Source: Methylacidiphilales bacterium (GTDB lineage: Bacteria; Verrucomicrobiota; Verrucomicrobiia; Methylacidiphilales; UBA1321). From it: DNA of 64,000 bases. Location of the stretch: NCBI GenBank assembly GCA_026225555.1, contig JAMFSY010000016.1, positions 112,626 through 176,625 on the forward strand, written 5' to 3'. The translations under genes were made by a program, and so were the position numbers. Below the pieces are notes generated by a model, which was not told the DNA's origin, searched no databases, and saw nothing but the letters and a program-made list of their open reading frames with translations. The number at the start of each line of letters is the position of its first letter. The first letter of the stretch is position 1. Below, in pieces: positions 7,947-15,511 of this stretch.

Positions 7947-9305
7947 ATGTACCTAAACAGAGTTTTCGCTCGGCTGGCCTTCGCCGGTCTTTCTCTCGCC
8001 GTCGCGCCTTTTCTCCAGGCGGGAGAAGTCATTATTAAAGGCTCTGACACCATGCTTGTGATGAACCAGCAACTGGCTCAGGCCTATATGCAACTTCATC
8101 CGGAAACCGATATTCAGGTGGCCGGTGGAGGCTCCGGCGTGGGCATCGCGGCTCTCCACGATAACACGGCCGATATCGGCGCCTGCTCCCGCGATCTCAG
8201 GCCCACCGAAATCAAGGATTTCTTGTTCGATGGGGGAATGCGTCCCGCGTGCTATAGCGCAGCCATGGATGGAGTGGCGATCTTCGTCAATATCAAGAAC
8301 CCCCTGAAGGAACTGACCGTCGAGCAATTACGGAGAATTTTTCGGGGCGACTATACTAATTGGAGGGAACTCGGTGGACCCGATATGGCCATCGACGTTT
8401 ACAGCCGGGACAATACCTCCGGCACCTACGCTTTCATCAAGGACGAGGTGCTCGATGGCGACGATTACACCACCCACGCCGAAACGTTGCCCGGCACCGC
8501 CGCCGTTTACCACTCCGTCTCCATCGACCCGCGGGGTATCGGCTACGGCGGCATCGGCTACAACAAAGGCGTCAAGGTCCTCAAACTGAAGGCGGACGAC
8601 GCTTCCCCCGCCTACTGGCCCACGAAAGAGAGCGTCTATGACCGCAGCTATCCGCTCTCGCGCACCCTCAATTACTATCTCAATCCCCGTTCCAGAAATG
8701 ATGAGGCCGTAAAATTCGTTCTTTGGGTGCGCAGTCCCGAGGGGCAGAAGATCGTGGTGAAATCCAATTATTTCGCATTGCCCGAAATGCTCAAATACAC
8801 CGCTGGCGTGGTCGGGACCGAAGACCTCGATCCGCACAGCGTTAATGCCCCGCCCGCTCCGCTGAATTCCTCAGCGCAGCGCGTCAACTTGATCGTATCT
8901 GCTCCTCCGCCTGCGACCTCCCTTTCCGCAAGTCCTCTTTCTACCAGCCTGACCGAGCCGCTTTCCCAACCCAGCGCTCCTCCGGCGGCCCTGCTCCCCA
9001 AAAACAGCGAAGACAATCCCAAGCAGGCCGCGGATTCCGCACCCCTAGCAATCCCGCGGGTCGATTCAAACGATCTTGCCGGAGCCGTGGCCATCCTGAG
9101 CCAGTCCGAGAACAAGATCGCCGCCGTCGAAGCCAAACTCGTCGACCGCGAAACCCAGCTCGACGAGCGCGAAACCAAGCTCGATGAGCGGCAGGCGGAG
9201 CTCAATGCCGAGCAGGTCAAGCTCGAGGCCGAAGAGGCTAGGCTCAGGGAAATGGCCACTAAACTCCCTCCCACCGCGGAGTCGGCCAATCTTCCCGCCA
9301 ATTGA
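7947..9305 (+). CDS. pstS: Phosphate ABC transporter substrate-binding protein PstS with a coiled-coil tail
   Basis: Periplasmic phosphate receptor of the PstSCAB importer. A signal peptide (residues 1-26, ending LQAG) precedes the mature start VIIKGSDTM, the phosphate-binding loop. Further ligand-binding segments are GGGSGVGI (~residue 60) and YSRDNTSGTYAF (~residue 153). The folded PBP domain ends near residue 285. The protein then continues for about 165 residues: a Pro/Ser/Ala-rich linker and a heptad-type coiled coil (DERETKLDERQAELNAEQ) that ordinary PstS proteins lack. The ATG at 7947 is used because the upstream in-frame stretch to 7755 precedes the signal peptide and looks non-coding. 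pstC follows 16 bases after the stop, in order with pstA and pstB. Confidence 0.94.
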   Translation: MYLNRVFARLAFAGLSLAVAPFLQAGEVIIKGSDTMLVMNQQLAQAYMQLHPETDIQVAGGGSGVGIAALHDNTADIGACSRDLRPTEIKDFLFDGGMRPACYSAAMDGVAIFVNIKNPLKELTVEQLRRIFRGDYTNWRELGGPDMAIDVYSRDNTSGTYAFIKDEVLDGDDYTTHAETLPGTAAVYHSVSIDPRGIGYGGIGYNKGVKVLKLKADDASPAYWPTKESVYDRSYPLSRTLNYYLNPRSRNDEAVKFVLWVRSPEGQKIVVKSNYFALPEMLKYTAGVVGTEDLDPHSVNAPPAPLNSSAQRVNLIVSAPPPATSLSASPLSTSLTEPLSQPSAPPAALLPKNSEDNPKQAADSAPLAIPRVDSNDLAGAVAILSQSENKIAAVEAKLVDRETQLDERETKLDERQAELNAEQVKLEAEEARLREMATKLPPTAESANLPAN

Positions 9306-9321
9306 GGCAAGGATCACCCGC

Positions 9322-10593
9322 ATGGACGCGACGACAACAGGACTGCCCGGCGAATCGTCCCAAGAGGACCCAAGCACGGACCGCGACATCATCAATGAGC
9401 TCTCCCGGTCCTCGGAAAGCTTGGGCGACCGACTCATCACCTGGGCGATCTCAGTCATTTCCAATACCGCCATCGTGGCGATCCTTCTGATTTTCATTTT
9501 CCTCACGGCCGAAAGTCTTCCGATCTCGCTTCAACTTACCAACAACGCCCACTCCGGCCAGATGATGGACCCGGCGGTCGCAGCGAAGAAAGATCCCCGG
9601 GAACTCGCCGCCTTCCTCCAGACCAGCGAAGATCGCATCAAAAAGGTCTCCCCCTCCGTCCTTGGCGAACTGATCGCGATCCGGAACGACGAGCTCAAGC
9701 AGGATAAGAACCCCGACAGCCGTTTGAATACGACATCGTGGCGAATGCTGCTCCTCCCTTTTCAATGGCATGGCTACGATCACGCCGTCTTTGTTTGGCA
9801 GCCAATCGGGCACGTGGAGAAATATAACCTGGTGCCACTTTTCTTTGGCACTCTCAAGGTCGCTTCCGTGGCGCTCGTGCTGGCGATTCCACTCGCCATC
9901 ATTCCCGCCATCTACCTTTCTCAACTCGCCAGCATCCGCACTCGCGAAATCATCAAGCCCCTGATCGAGTTGCTCGCGAGTATCCCCTCGGTTGTGCTCG
10001 GCTTTCTCGGAATGATCACGCTCTCCTCACTTCTCGCTCCTCTGGGCGTTCTTGATTCCCACTCCACTCCCTTGAACACTCTCGTGGCCGGCGTAGCCCT
10101 GGCCCTGGCTGTCGTTCCGGTTATTTTCACCATTGCGGAAGACGCGCTCTCCGCCGTGCCCAACATCTACAAGAACGCCGCCCGCGCCTTGGGCGCCACC
10201 GAGTGGCACGCCACGATGGGTATCGTCGTGCGCATGGCTCTGCCCGGCATCGGCGCGGCCGTCACGCTCGGCTTTGCCCGCGCCATTGGTGAGACGATGA
10301 TCGTCCTGCTCGCTTCCGGCAACGCCGCCACCCTCGATCTTTCCGTTTTCCGGTCCGTCCGCACCGCCAGCGCCACTATCGCCTCGGAACTGAACGAGGC
10401 CGCCTATGGCAGCGCCCACTATCATGTGCTTTTCCTCATCGGAACCGTGCTTTTTTTCATCGCCTTCCTCGGCAACGTTCTCGCCGATCTCGCTCTGCGG
10501 CGCCTTCGGCTCCGGCTCGAGGGAACAGCCTTTGGCGAGGCTCCGATGGCGCCGATGCCGCTTGAACCCCAAATGGGACGAACCCCGCCATGA
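9322..10593 (+). CDS. pstC: Phosphate ABC transporter permease PstC, enlarged periplasmic loop
   Basis: Inner-membrane permease that with PstA forms the phosphate channel. The 423-residue product is about 100 longer than the E. coli type. A first membrane helix (NTAIVAILLIFIFLT, ~residues 40-60) is followed by a ~100-residue extracytoplasmic insertion (~61-165) before the usual five-helix MetI-like core starting TLKVASVALVLAIPLA. The coupling (EAA) loop contains GATEWHATMGIVVRMALPGI. The ATG at 9322 was chosen because the longer frame overlaps the pstS coiled-coil region. Its stop overlaps the pstA ATG (ATGA). Confidence 0.94.
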   Translation: MDATTTGLPGESSQEDPSTDRDIINELSRSSESLGDRLITWAISVISNTAIVAILLIFIFLTAESLPISLQLTNNAHSGQMMDPAVAAKKDPRELAAFLQTSEDRIKKVSPSVLGELIAIRNDELKQDKNPDSRLNTTSWRMLLLPFQWHGYDHAVFVWQPIGHVEKYNLVPLFFGTLKVASVALVLAIPLAIIPAIYLSQLASIRTREIIKPLIELLASIPSVVLGFLGMITLSSLLAPLGVLDSHSTPLNTLVAGVALALAVVPVIFTIAEDALSAVPNIYKNAARALGATEWHATMGIVVRMALPGIGAAVTLGFARAIGETMIVLLASGNAATLDLSVFRSVRTASATIASELNEAAYGSAHYHVLFLIGTVLFFIAFLGNVLADLALRRLRLRLEGTAFGEAPMAPMPLEPQMGRTPP

Positions 10594-11576
10594 GAAGTTT
10601 TTTGGAGAAGGCCATTCCTTCCCCCGAGGTTGATCTCACCTCGCGGCCGATCCTGAGCCGCACAACGCTTTATACCGGGGTCTTTCAAGGCACGACCTAC
10701 TTCGTGGCTAGTTCGATCCTTCTCATCATCGCCTATATCCTCAGCCAGGGGCCTCGAGGCCTTTCCCCTCATTTTTTGCTCACCCGCGCCGGGGGAACGC
10801 ACAACGAGGGCATGTTCGACGTCCATAATTCCGGCGTCTTCGACATGGTCGTCGGAACCGTGATGCTCGTCTTCCTCATGACCATTTTTGTCATGCCGAT
10901 CGGAATCGTGACCGGCATCTACCTCAACGAATTTGTCGATCCCCGCAGTCGGCGCGCCCGCATCATCGGAGCCTCCATCAACAACCTCGCCGGCATTCCC
11001 TCCATCATTTTCGGCCTCTTCGGTCTTGGTCTTTTCGTCCTCACCATCGGCCGGTTCATCGATCTCCAGGTCCTCCATAGTGCCGAGCCCCTCTGGGGCA
11101 AACCTTCCCTCATTTGGGCCGCGTTGACGCTCGCGATCCTCACGCTGCCCGTGGTCGTCGTCAGCACCGAGCAAGCCCTCCGTTCCGTTTCTTCGAGCGT
11201 GCGCGACGCCTCCCTCGCCATGGGCGCAACCAGGCTGCAGATGCTACGAGGAATCGTGCTCCCCCAGGCCTATCCCGGCATCCTCACCGGCGGCATTCTG
11301 GCCATCAGCCGCGGGGCAGGCGAGGTGGCGCCGATCATGTTTACCGGCGCCGTCTACTACATGAAGGATTTACCCCACAGCATCCACGATCCATTCATGG
11401 AGCTCGGCTATCACGTCTATAACCTTTCCACCCAATCCGTAAACACGGACGACGTGCGTCCCCTTTTGTTTTCCACCGTTGTCACGCTCCTCCTCGTCAC
11501 TTTCTTCCTCAACCTCTCCGCCGTGCTGGCGCGCGCCCGCCTGCGCCACAAGCAGGAAAACTCTCATTCCAACTAG
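10590..11576 (+). CDS. pstA: Phosphate ABC transporter permease PstA
   Basis: Second membrane subunit of the phosphate importer, 328 residues. Six membrane segments are apparent, beginning with YFVASSILLIIAYILSQG. The conserved coupling-loop region reads GATRLQMLRGIVLPQAYPGI. The segment GVFDMVVGTVMLVFLM and the following helices match the PstA pattern. The ATG overlaps the pstC stop by 4 bases, so production of the two permeases is coupled. The gene ends 7 bases before the pstB ATG. Confidence 0.94.
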   Translation: MRSFLEKAIPSPEVDLTSRPILSRTTLYTGVFQGTTYFVASSILLIIAYILSQGPRGLSPHFLLTRAGGTHNEGMFDVHNSGVFDMVVGTVMLVFLMTIFVMPIGIVTGIYLNEFVDPRSRRARIIGASINNLAGIPSIIFGLFGLGLFVLTIGRFIDLQVLHSAEPLWGKPSLIWAALTLAILTLPVVVVSTEQALRSVSSSVRDASLAMGATRLQMLRGIVLPQAYPGILTGGILAISRGAGEVAPIMFTGAVYYMKDLPHSIHDPFMELGYHVYNLSTQSVNTDDVRPLLFSTVVTLLLVTFFLNLSAVLARARLRHKQENSHSN

Positions 11577-11583
11577 GCCTTTC

Positions 11584-12423
11584 ATGGAATCCAAAATTGC
11601 CCCGCTTCATCCGCTCGTCGCCGAGCCCGCGGAACCGACCGGTGTCGCGGAAATCGAGCCGCCTATCCTTGAGGTGCAGCACCTTTCCCTTTCCTATGGC
11701 AAGCATCTCGTCCTCAAGGATGTCACGCTTCCCATCCGCCGCCGGGCCGTGACCGCACTCATTGGTCCCTCCGGCTGCGGAAAATCATCCTTCCTGCGCT
11801 GCCTGAACCGCATGAACGATTTCGTGCCCAATGCCCAGATCACGGGGAAGATTCTGTTCCATCAGCAGGACATTTACTCCGCCAAAATCAACCCGATCCG
11901 CGTTCGCCGCTATATCGGCATGGTCTTTCAAAGGTCAAATCCATTCTCGCAAAGCATCTTTGACAACGTCGCCTATGGGCTGCGTCTGCATCGGCTCGGC
12001 AACAAAAGCGAAATTGCCGATCAGGTCGAGATCAGCCTGAACAAGGTCGGACTCTGGCAGGATGTGAAGGATCGCCTCGGGATGAACGCGCTCAACCTTT
12101 CCGGAGGCCAGCAGCAGCGCGTCTGTCTCGCACGCGCGATTTCCGTCAATCCCCAGGTGTTGCTCATGGATGAGCCCGCCTCCGCCCTTGACCCCGGAGC
12201 GGCGGAAAAAATCGAGGATCTCATCCAGGAACTCAAACAGGAATATACGATCGTGCAGGTCACCCATAACCTGCAGCAGGCGGGCCGGCTTTCCGACTTC
12301 GCCGGGTTCTTCGAAGAAGGAAACCTGATCGAATTCGACACGGCCGAAGTAATTTTCTCTAAACCCCGCCATCACCTGACCGAAGCCTATATTTATGGGG
12401 GCGAAGGCGCCTCGAGGTCCTAA
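11584..12423 (+). CDS. pstB: Phosphate ABC transporter ATP-binding protein PstB
   Basis: Cytoplasmic ATPase of the phosphate importer, 279 residues. It has a Walker A motif (GPSGCGKSS, ~residue 59), a Q-loop in VFQRSNPF, the ABC signature LSGGQQQR, Walker B VLLMDEPASALD and the switch His in VTHN. The family-specific CLNRMNDFVPNA follows Walker A. An N-terminal extension of ~30 residues precedes the first strand. The upstream part of the frame (from 11479) overlaps pstA and is not used. No phoU follows. Instead the gene ends tail-to-tail with a GntR regulator, their stop codons overlapping by 4 bases at 12420-12423. Confidence 0.96.
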   Translation: MESKIAPLHPLVAEPAEPTGVAEIEPPILEVQHLSLSYGKHLVLKDVTLPIRRRAVTALIGPSGCGKSSFLRCLNRMNDFVPNAQITGKILFHQQDIYSAKINPIRVRRYIGMVFQRSNPFSQSIFDNVAYGLRLHRLGNKSEIADQVEISLNKVGLWQDVKDRLGMNALNLSGGQQQRVCLARAISVNPQVLLMDEPASALDPGAAEKIEDLIQELKQEYTIVQVTHNLQQAGRLSDFAGFFEEGNLIEFDTAEVIFSKPRHHLTEAYIYGGEGASRS

Positions 12424-13655
12424 CGCTTAAGCGAGACGATCGGAACGTGCAGCGGCGGGGTGGGTTCCGCTCTCATTTGCCGGTGAATCTGGTTCAGAAA
12501 GGCTTCCGCGAGGGACTTCACACTGAATTCGAGGAAAGTCAGCTCGAGAGGACAAATAAAATCAACTTCGCTCGTATGATGAATAACTATTTTTGCTTCT
12601 TCCGGGACCTTCACTCCCAGCTCGAGCATGGCCATGACTGCGCCCCGAGCGATGGCATCCGAGTAAATGATGATTCCTTCCGGCCGTTCCTTGGAGTTCC
12701 ATAGCTGCTTGAACCGGCTGTAGGCGAAACGTTCCAGATCGAGGAGATTTGGCTCCGGTGGCGCATGGATGCTACATCGTGTACAGGCCAGTCCATCCCG
12801 TTCGACGGCCTTTTGGAAGCGGACGTAAAAGCTGTTTTCCAAGAGTCCTTCGGGAGCACGGTTATGCGGGCCTCGCTCAACCAGGCCGTCGTTGACGATG
12901 TGGCTCAGCACCGCGATGGACGTTGCTCCCCGGTTGTGCAGATCAGCCACCGCCACCTCAAACAGGTTGTTGTGGATCGCCACCCAATTGCGGGTCGGAA
13001 TCGGATAAAGACCCGTTATCGGAATGGAAAGATTTTGCAGCGTCCGAAAGGCGGTTGCGGTCACCGAGGGACAAATCACCGATGAAATCTCCCCCTTCTC
13101 AACCGCCGCTTGCAGCGCAGGGAAAAGAGTCGTCTGCTCCGACTCGTTGCGAGAATCGACCAGCAGCTCCATTTCTATTCCCGCCGAACTCAATTCCTGA
13201 CGCAGATGATCGCGAAGTGCATCCTGCAGAAAGCGGTCGCTATTGCGCACCGGGTCTTGACTGTAATAGACGGCCGCCCTTAAGGCGCGGCCCGTCGCGG
13301 TATAAGGTACCGCAGGACGGAAAACGTGGTTTTCGGCCGTGTCGGCCACGGAATGTGAAAGGTCCGGGCTGGCTGTTGCCACCTGACCATTCGTCTGATC
13401 GGACCGATCAACCACGAACGTCCCCGAACCTTGCACCCGAAGGAGGAGTCCTTCCTTCACCAGCGGCGTGATGGCCTTATAGGTCGTGCCGAAATTGGTC
13501 CCGAGCATCCGCGATAACTCCTTGATCGATGGAATCTGCGTATTCGGAGCCCACTTGCCCGCGAGAATCTGTTCACGCAGGTGCTGGGTCACAATGACGT
13601 AGGTCGGCCCCGTCCTTTTGATTTCAGACAGAGGAGTAGTCGGAGATTTCGTCAT
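12420..13655 (-). CDS. GntR-type transcriptional regulator with a LacI-like effector domain
   Basis: The product is ~411 residues. The N-terminus is a GntR winged helix (LREQILAGKWAPNTQIPSIK, then ELSRMLGTNFGTTYKAITPL and a GSGTFVV wing). The remainder (~residues 125-410) is a two-lobe sugar-binding-type domain as in LacI/GalR proteins, with RNNFGT-like turns absent but GIIIYSDAIARGAVMAMLEL matching the conserved second-lobe segment. Such proteins usually sense sugars and repress transport or catabolic genes. The effector here is unknown. The ATG at 13655 is taken, and a GTG at 13679 would add 8 residues. It is convergent with pstB and divergent from the CBS kinase gene. Control of pst by this protein is possible but not shown. 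Confidence 0.85.
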   Translation of the reverse strand: MTKSPTTPLSEIKRTGPTYVIVTQHLREQILAGKWAPNTQIPSIKELSRMLGTNFGTTYKAITPLVKEGLLLRVQGSGTFVVDRSDQTNGQVATASPDLSHSVADTAENHVFRPAVPYTATGRALRAAVYYSQDPVRNSDRFLQDALRDHLRQELSSAGIEMELLVDSRNESEQTTLFPALQAAVEKGEISSVICPSVTATAFRTLQNLSIPITGLYPIPTRNWVAIHNNLFEVAVADLHNRGATSIAVLSHIVNDGLVERGPHNRAPEGLLENSFYVRFQKAVERDGLACTRCSIHAPPEPNLLDLERFAYSRFKQLWNSKERPEGIIIYSDAIARGAVMAMLELGVKVPEEAKIVIHHTSEVDFICPLELTFLEFSVKSLAEAFLNQIHRQMRAEPTPPLHVPIVSLKR

Positions 13656-13961
13656 TTTTTGCTGCCGTCGGTAGGACACTGTTGGACGTTGTAACCTACA
13701 GGCGATCCCGCTGTCGCGAAAGCTCCCAAACCAAGATGATGTTGCATCAATGGGAAGACCTTAGGTCGAGTCATACGGATGGCTATAAATCGTTCCTCAC
13801 TAAGGCTCAAGACAAAATCAGCTAAAGATTCCTTTTGCTTGATTGCACTCTAATCTCTATCGACTATGATAAAAAATCATTGTAATGTGTGCTAGTCCAC
13901 ACGAGGGGTGAGCGTAAGACTCTCTAGGCGGGCAAGTTGAATTAACGGAGCGCCCGCATTG

Positions 13962-13978
13962 TGTCACTCAAATGTCAC
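13962..13978 (+). promoter_or_regulatory. Candidate PHO box, perfect direct repeat
   Basis: TGTCAC-TCAAA-TGTCAC: two identical half-sites whose starts are exactly 11 bp apart, the layout recognised by PhoB dimers in proteobacteria. It lies 46 bp before the ATG of the CBS kinase gene, with an A/T-rich stretch (CATATTTTTT) about 9 bp downstream that could serve as the -10 region. The rest of the 13656-14023 intergenic region holds A/T-rich sequence and a short inverted repeat (GTGTG/CACAC near 13885) but no gene. Confidence 0.6.
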
Positions 13979-14023
13979 ACAATCGCCATATTTTTTGACT
14001 AATATGAGCTGGCGGATAACTCT

Positions 14024-15232
14024 ATGAAGACCAATCTCCATGCCGAAAAGCACGTCGACTGGTCTCTCTACGTCGATCATACCATTTCTTTTCGAGAGCA
14101 CCATACCGTCGAGCACACTTATCAGGAAATGCTTCGCTTCGGCGTCGACTTTGCCGTTCTTCTCGATTCGGGCCACAAGCCGGCCGCGCTCATCCGTTTT
14201 CGCCAGCTGGTCAAGGCCCTTAATGCCAAGTTCGGACATGCCGTCCTCGGTAGAAAACTTTTAGGAGATGTCGTCGGTGAACTCATCGCCTCAACCTCGG
14301 AAGCAACGATCTTTTCGACCGAAACAACTTTGAGTAGTGCCCGTCAACAGATCCAGCAACTCCTCACCGAACGAAAATTTGATGACATCGTCGGAGTTTC
14401 GAAGACCGGCGTTTATCTCGGGCTGATCTCCATTCGTGATTTCATTCGCCGCGAGAATCAACGCCTCCACGATGACCGGGAAGCCCTGAAGGCTCAGATC
14501 GATGAGCTCGGCAGTGCGCTAAACGATCTTTCCCAGCCCGGCAGCGCCTTGGTCGACGCCACCAAAATCGATGCGCAAGTCGAGCTCGCTCTCGGTGTTG
14601 TCCGCAACTTGGAAGAGTTCGTTTCAACTCTGGAAGTCACGCAAGACCGCGTCGAAGCCGTCACCTCCGAGATCGATTTGCAGGGCAATCCCGAAAAAGC
14701 CAAGCAACAGTTCCATGTCCTGGAGACGAACGTCGAAATGGGCCGCGAAGCGACCGACCAGCTCCGCCGAATCGTCCGAGTCCTCCGGACCTTGGCCCGG
14801 CCCGATGGCCACACCCATCAAGCCACTAACATCAGCGATCTCGTCGCGCTTTCCATTCTTCAACTCTCCTCCCGTTTTGGTTCTCAAGTCAGCGTGCAGT
14901 CCGACATTTCGCCGACCGAAGTCATCCTCTGCTATCCCCGGCAAATCTGCCTCCTCCTCGTCAACCTCCTTTCCCAGGCTTTTACCGCCATGGCCGGCCA
15001 TGGCGAGATTTCGGTCGAGCTCGTCCGCGGAATCGATCACGTGGAATTGTCGATCCGCTACGGGAGTGCGGCCCAATCTGCCGCGCATGACTTTGATCTC
15101 AGTCTTTCCCGCCGCATTGTTGAATCCAATCATCGCGGTGCCGTCAGCCGTTCTGCTGTTTCGGATCATTCCGCACAAATTCTGATCAAGCTTCCCTCCG
15201 CTCCTTTGGACGAGGCCATCCACGAGGCGTGA
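14024..15232 (+). CDS. CBS-domain protein with a degenerate histidine-kinase-like C-terminus
   Basis: A 402-residue cytoplasmic protein without membrane segments. Residues ~10-145 form a CBS pair (ISFREHHTVEHTYQEMLRFG with FAVLLDSGHKP, then FDDIVGVSKTGVYLGLISIR), a fold that usually binds adenine nucleotides. A coiled coil (~145-175) leads to a helical dimerisation-like region (~185-270) and then an alpha/beta region with the order of a GHKL ATPase domain (~275-395). The glycine-rich ATP lid motifs are not convincing and I find no clear phospho-accepting His box. It may therefore be a pseudokinase or a phosphotransferase scaffold. A perfect PHO-box-like repeat precedes it. It stands alone on the plus strand ahead of tpsB, and a role in local signalling is inferred. 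Confidence 0.6.
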   Translation: MKTNLHAEKHVDWSLYVDHTISFREHHTVEHTYQEMLRFGVDFAVLLDSGHKPAALIRFRQLVKALNAKFGHAVLGRKLLGDVVGELIASTSEATIFSTETTLSSARQQIQQLLTERKFDDIVGVSKTGVYLGLISIRDFIRRENQRLHDDREALKAQIDELGSALNDLSQPGSALVDATKIDAQVELALGVVRNLEEFVSTLEVTQDRVEAVTSEIDLQGNPEKAKQQFHVLETNVEMGREATDQLRRIVRVLRTLARPDGHTHQATNISDLVALSILQLSSRFGSQVSVQSDISPTEVILCYPRQICLLLVNLLSQAFTAMAGHGEISVELVRGIDHVELSIRYGSAAQSAAHDFDLSLSRRIVESNHRGAVSRSAVSDHSAQILIKLPSAPLDEAIHEA

Positions 15233-15291
15233 TCATGTTCTCTCCGGCTCTTATCCCGCTCGTGGCACATCCCGATCCTTGCCCCGTCGGA

Positions 15292-15308
15292 TGTCACATT
15301 TTTGACGC
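15292..15308 (+). promoter_or_regulatory. Candidate PHO box before tpsB, degenerate second half
   Basis: TGTCAC-ATTTT-TGACGC, with half-sites 11 bp apart; the second half matches TGTCAC at 4 of 6 positions. It lies ~200 bp upstream of the TpsB start. A short inverted repeat TAATCC/GGATTA (15314-15332) follows it. The site also overlaps a TTGACG hexamer that could be a normal -35, so its assignment as a PHO box relies on the better copies elsewhere. Confidence 0.38.
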
Positions 15309-15511
15309 CTGATAATCCTTGCTGGGGATTACCGGAAAGATACTATCTCAAAGATCGCACACATCATACTTATACTTATCGCCTCAAATCATGAATACCT
15401 TGATCTCCGCTAAGCCCTTCGAAGAGATATTACAGGTCCTTGTATGCACGGAGCGAGAAGAGCGGTTCTTGGCGTTAACACGAACTTTCGAAGCTGCCGC
15501 AATTCGGGATT

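Noticed and set aside
13995..14022. TTGACT-N16-TAACTC as promoter of the CBS kinase gene
   Set aside because: It would end one base before the ATG and leave no transcript leader; the PHO-like site with a -10 near 13988 is a better arrangement.
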